Positions 1 to 6,417 are shown, counted from the stretch's first letter. The stretch is 8,122 nt of DNA from Actinomycetota bacterium (GCA_903970315.1 CAJCIJ010000019.1:1-8122); one strand, 5' to 3'. The notes: generated by a model not told the origin, from the letters alone. Program-made: numbers and translations.

Positions 1-1
1 G

Positions 2-133
2 GCGGCCGGCGTGGTGACGCGCGGGATGCGCTGGGTGGGGGCGGCCTCCAAGGGGCCCTCGGTTGGCGGTTCGGGGGTGGGAGTCGTGTCCGATGACACA
101 GGCGATTTCCTACCAAAGAGTGCGCGGGAGTGA
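2..133 (+). CDS. Possible C-terminal tail of an upstream protein (partial)
   Basis: The frame starting at base 2 is open from the window edge to a TGA at 131-133, giving 43 residues that end in DFLPKSARE. Its codons end in G or C about four times in five, clearly more than the frame beginning at base 1, which stops at 94-96. The third forward frame stops almost at once. The peptide is rich in Gly, Val and Ser and has no domain I recognise. It may be the disordered tail of a plus-strand gene lying mostly to the left, or chance open frame in GC-rich DNA. No function is proposed. Confidence 0.35.
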   Translation, partial: AAGVVTRGMRWVGAASKGPSVGGSGVGVVSDDTGDFLPKSARE

Positions 134-212
134 GCGGCTGCAAGCGATTACAACGCACAATCCCGCGCGCGCCTCACCGCTGACCCTCGCCAGGGGATGG
201 TCGAACCAGGCA

Positions 213-277
213 GCCAAGCAGGTGTGTTCATCTTGTGAACGTCGGCCAGGACGTGTGTTCATGTTGTGAATGACTCG
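213..277. repeat. Tandem direct repeat, two units of 32 and 33 bp
   Basis: Unit 1 spans 213-244 and unit 2 spans 245-277. Both begin with GCCA, carry an 18-bp core (GTGTGTTCATCTTGTGAA at 222-239; GTGTGTTCATGTTGTGAA at 253-270, one mismatch), and end near TCG, followed by a further GCC at 278-280. The cores start 31 bp apart, close to three helical turns. There are only two units, so this is not a CRISPR array. It lies in the non-coding stretch upstream of the secreted Fn3-like gene. Confidence 0.8.
226..271. promoter_or_regulatory. Putative tandem operator: two GTTCA-N5-TGAA(C/T) dyads
   Basis: Within each repeat core is a dyad: GTTCA-tcttg-TGAAC at 226-240 is a perfect 5-bp inverted repeat, and GTTCA-tgttg-TGAAT at 257-271 matches in 4 of 5 positions. 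The 31-bp spacing would put two bound dimers on the same face of the helix. This looks like a regulator-binding site controlling the gene at 413, but I cannot name the factor. I found no convincing -35/-10 pair; a TATCTT at 299-304 could be a -10 but has no matching -35. Confidence 0.4.
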
Positions 278-319
278 GCCATCGGCGGAGGCGGCCGTTA
301 TCTTCGCCGTGCGGCCGAA

Positions 320-334
320 CGGCCCTTAGGGCCG
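320..334 (+). other. Small hairpin in the probable leader of the Fn3-like gene
   Basis: CGGCCC-TTA-GGGCCG is a perfect 6-bp stem with a 3-nt loop, about 80 nt before the ATG at 413. No T run follows, so it is not a typical intrinsic terminator. It could be a leader mRNA structure or chance in GC-rich DNA. Confidence 0.3.
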
Positions 335-401
335 GCCAGCGGTAGCGGTGGACGCCGGCGAGGCGGCGAAACAGCGCGGTCCCTGGCAGGTTTGTGGCAA
401 C

Positions 402-409
402 GAGAAGGA
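402..409 (+). promoter_or_regulatory. Ribosome-binding site fixing the ATG at 413
   Basis: The purine-rich GAGAAGGA lies just before the ATG, with a short 3-nt gap. It supports a start at 413, which also begins a proper signal peptide, over the longer in-frame GTG at 266. Confidence 0.55.
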
Positions 410-412
410 CAG

Positions 413-1819
413 ATGCTGTCTCTGAAACCGATCAAGAGCACGCGACGACTCGCGCTTTCGGCGGCCCTGCTCTGTGGCGCCACATCCGCGCTGACGCTGT
501 CGGCTCTAGGAGTCGTGCAGGCGTCGCAGTCTGCGACGGCCGCCAATACCGGGGCGGCCAACACGCGGGCCGCCCAACCCAGGGCACATGCCGCCAAGAA
601 GAAGGTGCTTGTGGTGCACACAGCAGGGGCAAATGAAGTGACCGAAACCACCGCAGCGATCCATGGCAGCGTGGACGGGCATGGCAGCGAAGCCTTCTAC
701 TACTTCCAGTACGGGCTGACTACGGCCTATGAAGCGACGACAACCGAAATGTCCGCCGGCGCGGCCAACTCGCCCGTGAAGGTGAGTGCGGAACTCAGTG
801 AGCTGACACCGGGGACCGTCTATCACTTCCGCGCAGTCGGCAAACGGGCCACCTCGGAACCGGTGTTCGGCGTCGATCACACCTTCACGACCCTGCTTGC
901 GGGCGCCAAGAAGGTCGGGGGCGGCAGCAGCAGCAAGGTCCGCGCGCCCAGCGTCACAACCGGAGGCGCCCGGCCGATCAGCTACTCCACCGCCACTCTG
1001 AGCGCCACGATCAACCCCCATGGTTTGGCCACGAGCTACTACTTCCAATACGGGACCACGGCGTCCTTCGGTTCCCAGACTCTCACAGAGTCGGCTGGCG
1101 CCGGCACGGTGCCCGTCAAGGTCTCGCAGTCGGTAGCGGGACTGACCCTGGCTACGACTTACCACTTCCGCGTCGTCGCCACCAGCTCGGCGTCTGCCAC
1201 ACCGGTCTACGGCCAGCCCCACGTCTTTACGACCTCCCGTCTGCGTCTGCGGCTGGAATTCCCGACCAAGCCCACGGCCGTGTACGGGCGCCCGTTTACG
1301 CTCAACGGCACGCTCACCGGAACGGGCAGCGCGGGACAGGCGTTCGTGCTTCAGGCCGATCCCTTCCCGTACACGGGGACCTTCACGCAGCTCGGCGAAC
1401 CGGTGGTCACCAGCAGCACGGGCGGCTTCTCCATCCATGTGCCCGGGTTGAGAACCAACACGCTGGTGCGCCTGGCCTCGACAACCGTGCCGCCGAGCTA
1501 CTCGCCGTCGGTCACGGTGCGAGTGGCCGCCCGGGTGACGCTCCACGTGCGGGCGACCCGCCATCGCGGCTACCTGTTGTTCGCCGGAAGCGTGGAACCC
1601 GCAAAGGTCGGGCAGACGGTGCTGCTGCAGCTGCTCAAGCCCGGCGTGCTCACTCCGGTGACTGTCGGCAAGGCCACCGTCAAACGGGGCTCGCACTTCG
1701 CGGTGGTGCTGGCGATCAGCCGCGCCGGTCGCTACCGCGCGGCGCTGAACCTGCCCTCCACGGGCGCGCAGTCGTCAAGCGTCAGTGGCCTGGTTCGTAT
1801 CCGCCAGGCGGCGATTTAG
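413..1819 (+). CDS. Secreted protein with two Fn3-like repeats and a C-terminal Ig-like beta region
   Basis: The 468-residue product begins with a Sec signal peptide: basic KPIKSTRR, a hydrophobic stretch around 13-35, and a likely cut after VQA at 37. Cys21 does not sit in a lipobox. A low-complexity Ala/Thr linker follows. Residues about 66-161 and 178-275 form two homologous Fn3-like repeats sharing YYFQYG, SAGA, PVKVS, YHFR and a closing FTT. Residues about 278-468 are predicted all-beta, like bacterial Ig-like modules. No C-terminal sorting signal, membrane anchor or enzymatic motif is visible, so it is probably exported and non-catalytic, perhaps an envelope or matrix protein; that role is inference. 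The ATG at 413 is chosen because the upstream 49 codons (GTG at 266) begin inside the dyad repeat and would bury the signal peptide. A second in-frame TAG lies at 1832-1834. Repeats of this style are common in Solirubrobacterales. Confidence 0.8.
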   Translation: MLSLKPIKSTRRLALSAALLCGATSALTLSALGVVQASQSATAANTGAANTRAAQPRAHAAKKKVLVVHTAGANEVTETTAAIHGSVDGHGSEAFYYFQYGLTTAYEATTTEMSAGAANSPVKVSAELSELTPGTVYHFRAVGKRATSEPVFGVDHTFTTLLAGAKKVGGGSSSKVRAPSVTTGGARPISYSTATLSATINPHGLATSYYFQYGTTASFGSQTLTESAGAGTVPVKVSQSVAGLTLATTYHFRVVATSSASATPVYGQPHVFTTSRLRLRLEFPTKPTAVYGRPFTLNGTLTGTGSAGQAFVLQADPFPYTGTFTQLGEPVVTSSTGGFSIHVPGLRTNTLVRLASTTVPPSYSPSVTVRVAARVTLHVRATRHRGYLLFAGSVEPAKVGQTVLLQLLKPGVLTPVTVGKATVKRGSHFAVVLAISRAGRYRAALNLPSTGAQSSSVSGLVRIRQAAI

Positions 1820-1862
1820 AGCCACCTCGCTTAGAGCCGCGTTAATAACAAGATCGCGACAA

Positions 1863-1878
1863 CCGCCGCAGGCGGCGG
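1863..1878. other. GC-rich hairpin between the Fn3-like gene and the glycosylphosphotransferase gene
   Basis: CCGCCG-cagg-CGGCGG forms a perfect 6-bp stem with a 4-nt loop in the 110-bp gap. No T tract follows, so termination here would have to be factor-dependent or weak. A TACGAT at 1882-1887 resembles a -10 box but lacks a good -35 partner. The gap also has an 8-bp direct repeat TTAGAGCC (1816-1823 and 1831-1838). Confidence 0.3.
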
Positions 1879-1929
1879 ACGTACGATCGTCGGCGATGAG
1901 GGCACCGCGGAACGGGAGCGCGTAGGGCT

Positions 1930-3480
1930 GTGGCCGTAGATACCTCAGCGTGGGTTCAGTCGGCTGCCGCCTGGCCCCAGCCGTCCGGAGCAACCGCCGC
2001 CCCGATCCCGGCCTCGCGTCCGCTGGCGCCCGCGGATGCTGGGCGATCGCGGCGGGCGCCGTGGGCGAGGGTTCGCGAAGCTCGCGGGCCCGAGGCGTGC
2101 AAGGTGCGCGACTCGGTGTTCAAGCGGCTGCTCGCCCTCGCCGACGTGGCGGCCATCGTGGGCGCCTGCGGACTGACCGTAGCGCTGTCCTCGCGCGCCC
2201 TCGTACTGACATGGGCCTTCGTCGTCGGCCTGCCCATCGTGGTCGTCGGCGCCAAGCTCACCGGCCTCTATGACCGCGACGAATCGCTGTTGCACAAGAC
2301 CACCCTCGACGAGGCACCCAAGCTCTTCCAGCTGGCCACGCTGTGCGCGCTCGGCGTCTGGCTACTGGACGGCCACATAGTCGTCGGGCAGCACAGCCTC
2401 AGCCGGCACGAGGCACTGCTTCTGTGGCTCGCCCTGGCCGGTCTGCTGGTGATGGCGCGTGCTGTGGCGCGCACGCTCGCGCGCGCCATCACGCCAGCGG
2501 AGCGGTGCCTGTTCATCGGCGACGAGGATTCCGCCCAGGCCATCCGCGCGCGCCTGGGAACGCACGGAGCGGTCAAGGCGGAATGGGTTGCGCACCTGCC
2601 ACTGGCGCAGTCGGGCCAGTGGGCGACCGACAGATACTCGGCACCGCGGCTGCTGGAGATCCGCGATCTGGCGCGGACCCTGGACGTCCATCGCGCCATC
2701 ATCGCTCCGGGATGGGACGACGCTGAACGTCGCCAGCTGCTGAACCTGGTTCGCACGCTGAAGGCCGCGGGCGTGCGTGTGAGCCTGGTGCCGCGCCTGC
2801 TTGAGGCGGTCGGCTCCTCGGTGGAGTTCGACGATTTGCACGGCCTGACAGTGATGGGGGTGCGGCACTTTGACCTGACCCGCTCGTCGGCCACGGTCAA
2901 GCGCGCGTTTGACCTCGTGCTCGCCTCCGTGGGCCTGGTGGTGCTCGCGCCGCTGATGCTGGCGATCGCTGTTGCGATCAAGCTCGACAGCCGCGGTCCT
3001 GTGCTGTTCGTTCAGCGCCGAGTCGGGTGGCACGGCCGGCACTTCGGCATGCTCAAGTTCCGCACGATGGTCGATGGCGCCGAGGCGCTGAAGCCCTCGC
3101 TGCGCCGGCACAACGACGCCAAGGAGGGGCTTTTCAAGCTCTGTGAGGACCCTCGTGTTACGCGGGTTGGACGCCGGCTTCGCCAGCGCTCGCTGGATGA
3201 GCTGCCGCAGCTGCTCAACGTCCTGCGCGGCGAGATGAGCCTGGTCGGTCCGCGGCCACTGATCCTCGAGGAGGACAGGCACATCGACGGTTGGAACCGC
3301 CGCCGGCTGGAGCTGATGCCGGGAATGACAGGCCCGTGGCAGATCGTGGGACCCACGCGTGCGCCGCTGCGGGAGATGATGGCAATCGACTACCTCTACG
3401 TCGCCAACTGGTCCCTCTGGACTGACATCAAGTTGCTGCTGCGGACCGCAGGCCATGTGGTCCGGCGGCGCGGGATGTAG
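1930..3480 (+). CDS. Polyprenyl glycosylphosphotransferase (exopolysaccharide initiating sugar transferase)
   Basis: This 516-residue membrane enzyme would transfer a sugar 1-phosphate from a nucleotide sugar to polyprenyl phosphate, the first membrane step of polysaccharide synthesis. An Ala/Pro/Arg-rich tail (1-60) precedes about four membrane segments (67-87, 90-112, 132-148, 161-180). A soluble Rossmann-like region follows (about 190-310), then a hydrophobic segment (326-350) and the bacterial sugar transferase domain to the end. Visible family motifs are KFRTM (376-380), DELPQLLNVLRGEMSLVGPRP (423-443, given from the translation; Asp423-Glu424 is the expected catalytic pair) and PGMTGPWQ (464-471). 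Length and architecture match WbaP/CpsE-like polyisoprenyl-phosphate hexose-1-phosphate transferases; the sugar cannot be told. The GTG at 1930 is the first usable codon, weakly preceded by GGGAG; a GTG at 2104 would remove most of the tail. The usual Gly-rich nucleotide loop is degenerate (FIGDEDSAQ, 195-203). Confidence 0.92.
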   Translation: MAVDTSAWVQSAAAWPQPSGATAAPIPASRPLAPADAGRSRRAPWARVREARGPEACKVRDSVFKRLLALADVAAIVGACGLTVALSSRALVLTWAFVVGLPIVVVGAKLTGLYDRDESLLHKTTLDEAPKLFQLATLCALGVWLLDGHIVVGQHSLSRHEALLLWLALAGLLVMARAVARTLARAITPAERCLFIGDEDSAQAIRARLGTHGAVKAEWVAHLPLAQSGQWATDRYSAPRLLEIRDLARTLDVHRAIIAPGWDDAERRQLLNLVRTLKAAGVRVSLVPRLLEAVGSSVEFDDLHGLTVMGVRHFDLTRSSATVKRAFDLVLASVGLVVLAPLMLAIAVAIKLDSRGPVLFVQRRVGWHGRHFGMLKFRTMVDGAEALKPSLRRHNDAKEGLFKLCEDPRVTRVGRRLRQRSLDELPQLLNVLRGEMSLVGPRPLILEEDRHIDGWNRRRLELMPGMTGPWQIVGPTRAPLREMMAIDYLYVANWSLWTDIKLLLRTAGHVVRRRGM

Positions 3481-3507
3481 GGCTCTCCGGCGCTGCGTGC
3501 TTCGCTC

Positions 3508-3535
3508 CCGCGCCCCATCAGGCGCGGTCTTTTCT
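3508..3535 (+). terminator. Intrinsic terminator after the glycosylphosphotransferase gene
   Basis: CCGCGCC (3508-3514) and GGCGCGG (3521-3527) make a perfect 7-bp GC stem around the loop CCATCA. TCTTTTCT follows directly, a T-rich tract that stands out in this GC-rich DNA. It lies 28 bp past the stop codon and 45 bp before the next start, so it probably separates two transcription units. Confidence 0.8.
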
Positions 3536-3579
3536 GGATTGCGGGCTGGGGCTTTGCCGCCCTGCGCCGTCTGCGCCGC

Positions 3580-4356
3580 ATGTTTGCAGCGACCTCTCCC
3601 TTGGGGTCGGCCGGGGCGCTGGGCCTGCCGGGGGCGGCCGGCTTGGAACCGGCAGTGGCCCTGCCCGCTGATGCGCCGCCCGCTGTTGTCGCGCGTAACG
3701 AGCACGGGATCTACTGCGTGCCGTTGTCGGCCGCGCACCGTCCTGTCGCCAAGGCTGTCCTGGACGGGCGCGTCTGGGAGTCCGAGACCCTGCAGCTGAT
3801 TGCGGCAGCCGACCCCGCGCTCGACGTCGTGCACGCCGGCACGTTCTTCGGCGACTTCCTGGTCGCGCTGGCTGCCTCGCGCGGTCCCGGCGCCGTGGTC
3901 TGGGCGTTTGAGCCAAGCCGCGAGAACCACCGCTGCGCGCAGATCACGATCGCCTTGAACCAGCTGGAGAACGTGGTGCTGGCACGCGCCGGCCTGGGCA
4001 GCGAAGGCCGCCGGGCGCTACTGGCCGTGAGCGACCGCGCGGGCTTGGCGCTGGGCGGCGCAAGCCGGGTGATTCGTGACCCCGCGCGGGCACGCTGGGC
4101 AGAGAGCGAAACGGTGGAGCTCCTAAGGATCGACGACTTCATCGACGCCGGCCGCAATGTCGGTGTGATCCACCTCGATGTCGAGGGACACGAGCAGCCG
4201 GCGCTTGCCGGTGCCCTTGACACGATCACGCGCTGCCGGCCCCTGCTGGTGGTCGAGACGCTGCCCGACGCCGAGTTCATCGAGACCGCGCTCGTGCCGC
4301 TCGGCTACCGACTCGACGGTTCGGTCAACCGCAACTTCCTGCTGCGTTGCCGCTGA
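3580..4356 (+). CDS. FkbM-family SAM-dependent methyltransferase
   Basis: The 258-residue protein probably O-methylates a sugar hydroxyl on the growing or finished glycan, using S-adenosylmethionine in the cytoplasm. FkbM-like features in order: HAGTFFGDFLVAL (85-97) at the SAM-binding loop, WAFEPSRENHRCAQITIALN (108-127) as the acidic ribose-binding region, NVVLARAGLG (131-140), ELLRIDDFI (180-188), and VIHLDVEGHE (196-205) followed by a PLLVVE strand (221-226). Length is usual for the family. The first loop departs from the common Asp-x-Gly-Ala form. ATG 3580 is the first ATG in the frame and has no recognisable Shine-Dalgarno site; TTG 3601 is an alternative. The frame is open back to the previous gene's TAG with no ATG, GTG or TTG between. 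It lies 35 bp upstream of the DGD-motif gene, suggesting the two work on the same glycan. Acceptor unknown. Confidence 0.85.
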   Translation: MFAATSPLGSAGALGLPGAAGLEPAVALPADAPPAVVARNEHGIYCVPLSAAHRPVAKAVLDGRVWESETLQLIAAADPALDVVHAGTFFGDFLVALAASRGPGAVVWAFEPSRENHRCAQITIALNQLENVVLARAGLGSEGRRALLAVSDRAGLALGGASRVIRDPARARWAESETVELLRIDDFIDAGRNVGVIHLDVEGHEQPALAGALDTITRCRPLLVVETLPDAEFIETALVPLGYRLDGSVNRNFLLRCR

Positions 4357-4376
4357 GCAGGCCGGCTGCGCTGGTC

Positions 4377-4394
4377 TAAGATCACGCCCCCGTG
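4377..4394 (+). promoter_or_regulatory. Possible -10 box and leaderless GTG start
   Basis: TAAGAT at 4377-4382 fits the TAnnnT -10 pattern, and the GTG start follows after 9 nt. Transcription would begin at or next to the start codon. The intervening bases are C-rich with no Shine-Dalgarno site, as expected for a leaderless mRNA. The -35 is weak (TGAGCA at 4354-4359, 17-bp spacer). Confidence 0.4.
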
Positions 4395-5204
4395 CTCCAT
4401 ATTGCCACCGTCCACTACGGCACAGCACGGTGGATCGAGATACAGACCCGGTACCTGCACCAATACGTACCGGTGCCCTTTCAGACGTGGACCTCGCTTG
4501 AGGGGATCGACCCCGCCTACGGCAGGCACTTCGACCACGTCGTGCAGCAGCGCGGACTGCACGCCGCCAAGCTCAATCACCTGGCGATGGAGATCGGCGC
4601 GGCGGCGGACTCCCCCGACGACCTGCTCATGTTCCTCGACGGCGACGCCTTTCCTATCGCCGACCCCATGGCTCTTATAGGTGCCGGCCTGGCCACGGCT
4701 CCCCTGCTGGCGGTGCGCCGCGCCGAGAACGCCGATGAGCCACAGCCGCACCCAAGCTTCTGCGTGACGACCGTGGGCACCTGGCGGTCGCTGCCCGGCG
4801 ACTGGTCGGCGGGACCCACATGGACTGGACCGCGCGGCACTCCGATCTCCGACGTGGGCGCCAACCTGATGCGGCGCCTGGAGCTCTCGGGCACTGCTTG
4901 GGTGCCCGTGCTGCGCTCAAACCGCGTTGACCTCGATCCCCTGTACTTCGGTGTCTACGGCGATGCCATCTACCACCACGGCGCCGGGTTTCGCGCCGGC
5001 GAGCTCAGTCCGGTCCACCGTTCCGGCGCCCCTGCGCCCCTGACGGCCGGCCGAGGTGTGCCCGGACCCGTCGCCCGGGTTCTGGGCGCCGTGCGATGGC
5101 GGCACTGGGAACGGGCCGCCACGCGGGCCCGCGTGCGTCAGTCTGAGGCGATGTACGCCAAGATCGCCTCCGGCCGGCAGGAGTGGCTGCGCGAGCTCAT
5201 CTGA
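4392..5204 (+). CDS. Putative glycosyltransferase, DGD-motif (GT-A-like) family of unknown specificity
   Basis: The 270-residue soluble protein opens with LHIATVHYGTARWIEIQTRY, followed by FQTWTSLEGID (30-40), GLHAAKLNHLAMEIG (55-69) and LLMFLDGDAFPIADP (78-92). A beta strand ending in Asp-Gly-Asp (83-85), like the metal- and nucleotide-sugar-binding DxD of GT-A glycosyltransferases, is the main functional clue. Later conserved-looking parts are HPSFCVTT (120-127), GANLMRRLELSG (156-167) and YHHGAGFR (194-201). The C-terminal 60 residues are Arg/Ala-rich. I do not recognise a characterised homologue, so donor and acceptor are unknown. The setting between an FkbM methyltransferase and GT4 enzymes supports a polysaccharide role. 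Start: GTG 4392, chosen because the hydrophobic first strand begins there; no ribosome-binding site is visible. The last 8 bp overlap the convergent gene. Confidence 0.7.
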   Translation: MLHIATVHYGTARWIEIQTRYLHQYVPVPFQTWTSLEGIDPAYGRHFDHVVQQRGLHAAKLNHLAMEIGAAADSPDDLLMFLDGDAFPIADPMALIGAGLATAPLLAVRRAENADEPQPHPSFCVTTVGTWRSLPGDWSAGPTWTGPRGTPISDVGANLMRRLELSGTAWVPVLRSNRVDLDPLYFGVYGDAIYHHGAGFRAGELSPVHRSGAPAPLTAGRGVPGPVARVLGAVRWRHWERAATRARVRQSEAMYAKIASGRQEWLRELI

Positions 5205-5215
5205 TCAGGCGCAGC
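5186..5215. other. Inverted repeat spanning the convergent gene junction
   Basis: GCTGCGC (5186-5192) and GCGCAGC (5209-5215) are perfect 7-bp arms around a 16-nt loop that contains both stop codons and a TGATCA palindrome (5202-5207). No T tract is present on either strand. It might act as a weak two-way terminator, or be a by-product of coding sequence. Confidence 0.25.
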
Positions 5216-6417
5216 AGCTCGGCCGAGAGCTTCCGGCAGACCACGTCGGTGGCAAAGAGTCGCTCGGCCTCGGCGCGCGCCAGGGCGGCCATGCCCTCAG
5301 GGTCACTGCGGACGCGCTCGACCATGGCCAGTACCGCAGTCGCCATCGCATCGACATCGCCGGGGGCTAGGACCGAGCACACGCTCCGGTCAACCTGCTC
5401 CAGCGCACCCACTGAACTCGTGCCCACCACCGGCACCCCTGCTGCGAGGGCCTCGGCGACCGTCAGCGCGAACGGCTCGTAGTGCGAGGCCACCAGCAGG
5501 ACGTCGCTGCGGCCAAGCTCCGCGGGGACCTCTTGCCAGGCCACGGCGCCCGCGTAATGGCCGTTTGCCGCCGGCAAGTCTGCGAGCAGGGGCGTGTAGT
5601 CCGACCACAGGCTGCCCGCGCCGACCACTCGCACCATCGCGGTGCTGCCGCGATTTCCGAGAGCACCTGCGAGGGCCACCACATCCTCCACGCCCTTACG
5701 TGCCGCCACGCGCCCCAGGGCGAGCACCACTGGGCTGTCGGCCAGGTCTCTGGCACTCGCGTCAAAGCGCCCCAGTGCCACCGGGTTTGGCACCACCGCG
5801 GTGCGCTCCAGTGGGTAACGGTAGTCGCCCACGAGGTGGTCGCGAAAGACCTCGCTGATGCACACCAGCAGGTTCGCGCGGCCGATGGTCGCGCGCTGCA
5901 CGGCGGCACGTAGCGCGAGCACCGTCGCCGTCAGCGCGAGCTTGCGCGGCGAGTCGCAACGCAGCCCCAGCCTCCGCTCAGCGATCACCGCTCGCAGCTC
6001 ACCGGCGCTGTGTGTCTCGGGGTGGATCACCAGCGGAACGCCGCCTGAAAGCCGTCTTGGGGCGCCCAGACTCTCGATCGTGGAGAACTGGTACACGAGG
6101 TCGAACGGGTCGCGTCGGTGTTGCGCAGCGATCTGTCGGCGCAAGCGCAGCGACGCCAGGCCCCGCATTGCCAGGCCGCTCAAGAACGCCGCGGTGCGGC
6201 CGCGGCTGTACCAACGGTCCCAGCGCCACGAGCTAGTGCCCCAGGTGACAGTGAGGTGGTCGTGAGCGGCCAGCCGGGCCGGGATTGGCTGGCCAGAGGA
6301 AGGAAAGAAGCAGTCGATCCGGTGGCCAAGCCCCAGGAGGCCATCGAGTAGCTCGGTGCCAGCGCCCGCGACACCGCCACCCTCGCCGGGCGCCGGCCCC
6401 AGCCAGGCGATGTGCAT
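5197..6417 (-). CDS. GT4-type glycosyltransferase
   Basis: The 406-residue cytoplasmic enzyme has the two-Rossmann GT-B layout of GT4 retaining glycosyltransferases. The N-domain starts with MHIAWLGPAPGEGGGVAGAG, a Gly-rich loop for acceptor/donor contact. LLVCISEVF (183-191) and VVPNPVALGRF (208-218) lead into the C-domain, which shows LALGRVAARKG (232-242), VRVVGAG (263-269) and the donor-binding E-x7-E motif at Glu314 and Glu322 in SHYEPFALTVAEALAAGVPVV. Its substrate cannot be deduced. ATG 6417 is chosen over the longer frame to 6549 because the conserved first strand begins exactly there and the longer form would overlap the upstream gene by more than 100 bp. It lies 4 nt after that gene's stop, so the two are almost surely co-transcribed and translationally linked. 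Its TGA overlaps the end of the facing gene. Confidence 0.88.
   Translation of the reverse strand: MHIAWLGPAPGEGGGVAGAGTELLDGLLGLGHRIDCFFPSSGQPIPARLAAHDHLTVTWGTSSWRWDRWYSRGRTAAFLSGLAMRGLASLRLRRQIAAQHRRDPFDLVYQFSTIESLGAPRRLSGGVPLVIHPETHSAGELRAVIAERRLGLRCDSPRKLALTATVLALRAAVQRATIGRANLLVCISEVFRDHLVGDYRYPLERTAVVPNPVALGRFDASARDLADSPVVLALGRVAARKGVEDVVALAGALGNRGSTAMVRVVGAGSLWSDYTPLLADLPAANGHYAGAVAWQEVPAELGRSDVLLVASHYEPFALTVAEALAAGVPVVGTSSVGALEQVDRSVCSVLAPGDVDAMATAVLAMVERVRSDPEGMAALARAEAERLFATDVVCRKLSAELLRLIR

Noticed and set aside
63..269. 68-codon plus-strand frame from TTG 63
   Set aside because: No domain, no ribosome-binding site, poor codon pattern, and it runs through the tandem repeat.
213..280. 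CRISPR array
   Set aside because: Only two units with no unique spacers between them; it is a tandem repeat.
266..412. Longer N-terminus for the Fn3-like protein from GTG 266
   Set aside because: It starts inside the dyad repeat, adds a Gly/Arg-rich stretch ahead of the signal peptide, and ATG 413 has a purine-rich ribosome-binding site.
506..1696. 396-codon antisense frame opposite the Fn3-like gene
   Set aside because: Arg/Gly/His-rich composition typical of a mirror frame in GC-rich DNA; the opposite strand has clear repeats and a signal peptide.
1863..1878. Intrinsic terminator after the Fn3-like gene
   Set aside because: The stem is good but no T tract follows, so I list it only as a hairpin.
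1775..1993. 72-codon minus-strand frame in the gap after the Fn3-like gene
   Set aside because: Overlaps both flanking genes, with no ribosome-binding site or recognisable sequence.
2268..2981. 237-codon antisense frame inside the sugar transferase gene
   Set aside because: Ser/Arg-rich shadow frame without a recognisable domain.
2362..3930. 522-codon antisense frame across the sugar transferase and methyltransferase genes
   Set aside because: It spans two well-supported genes and a terminator, is rich in Arg and Gln, and shows no motif.
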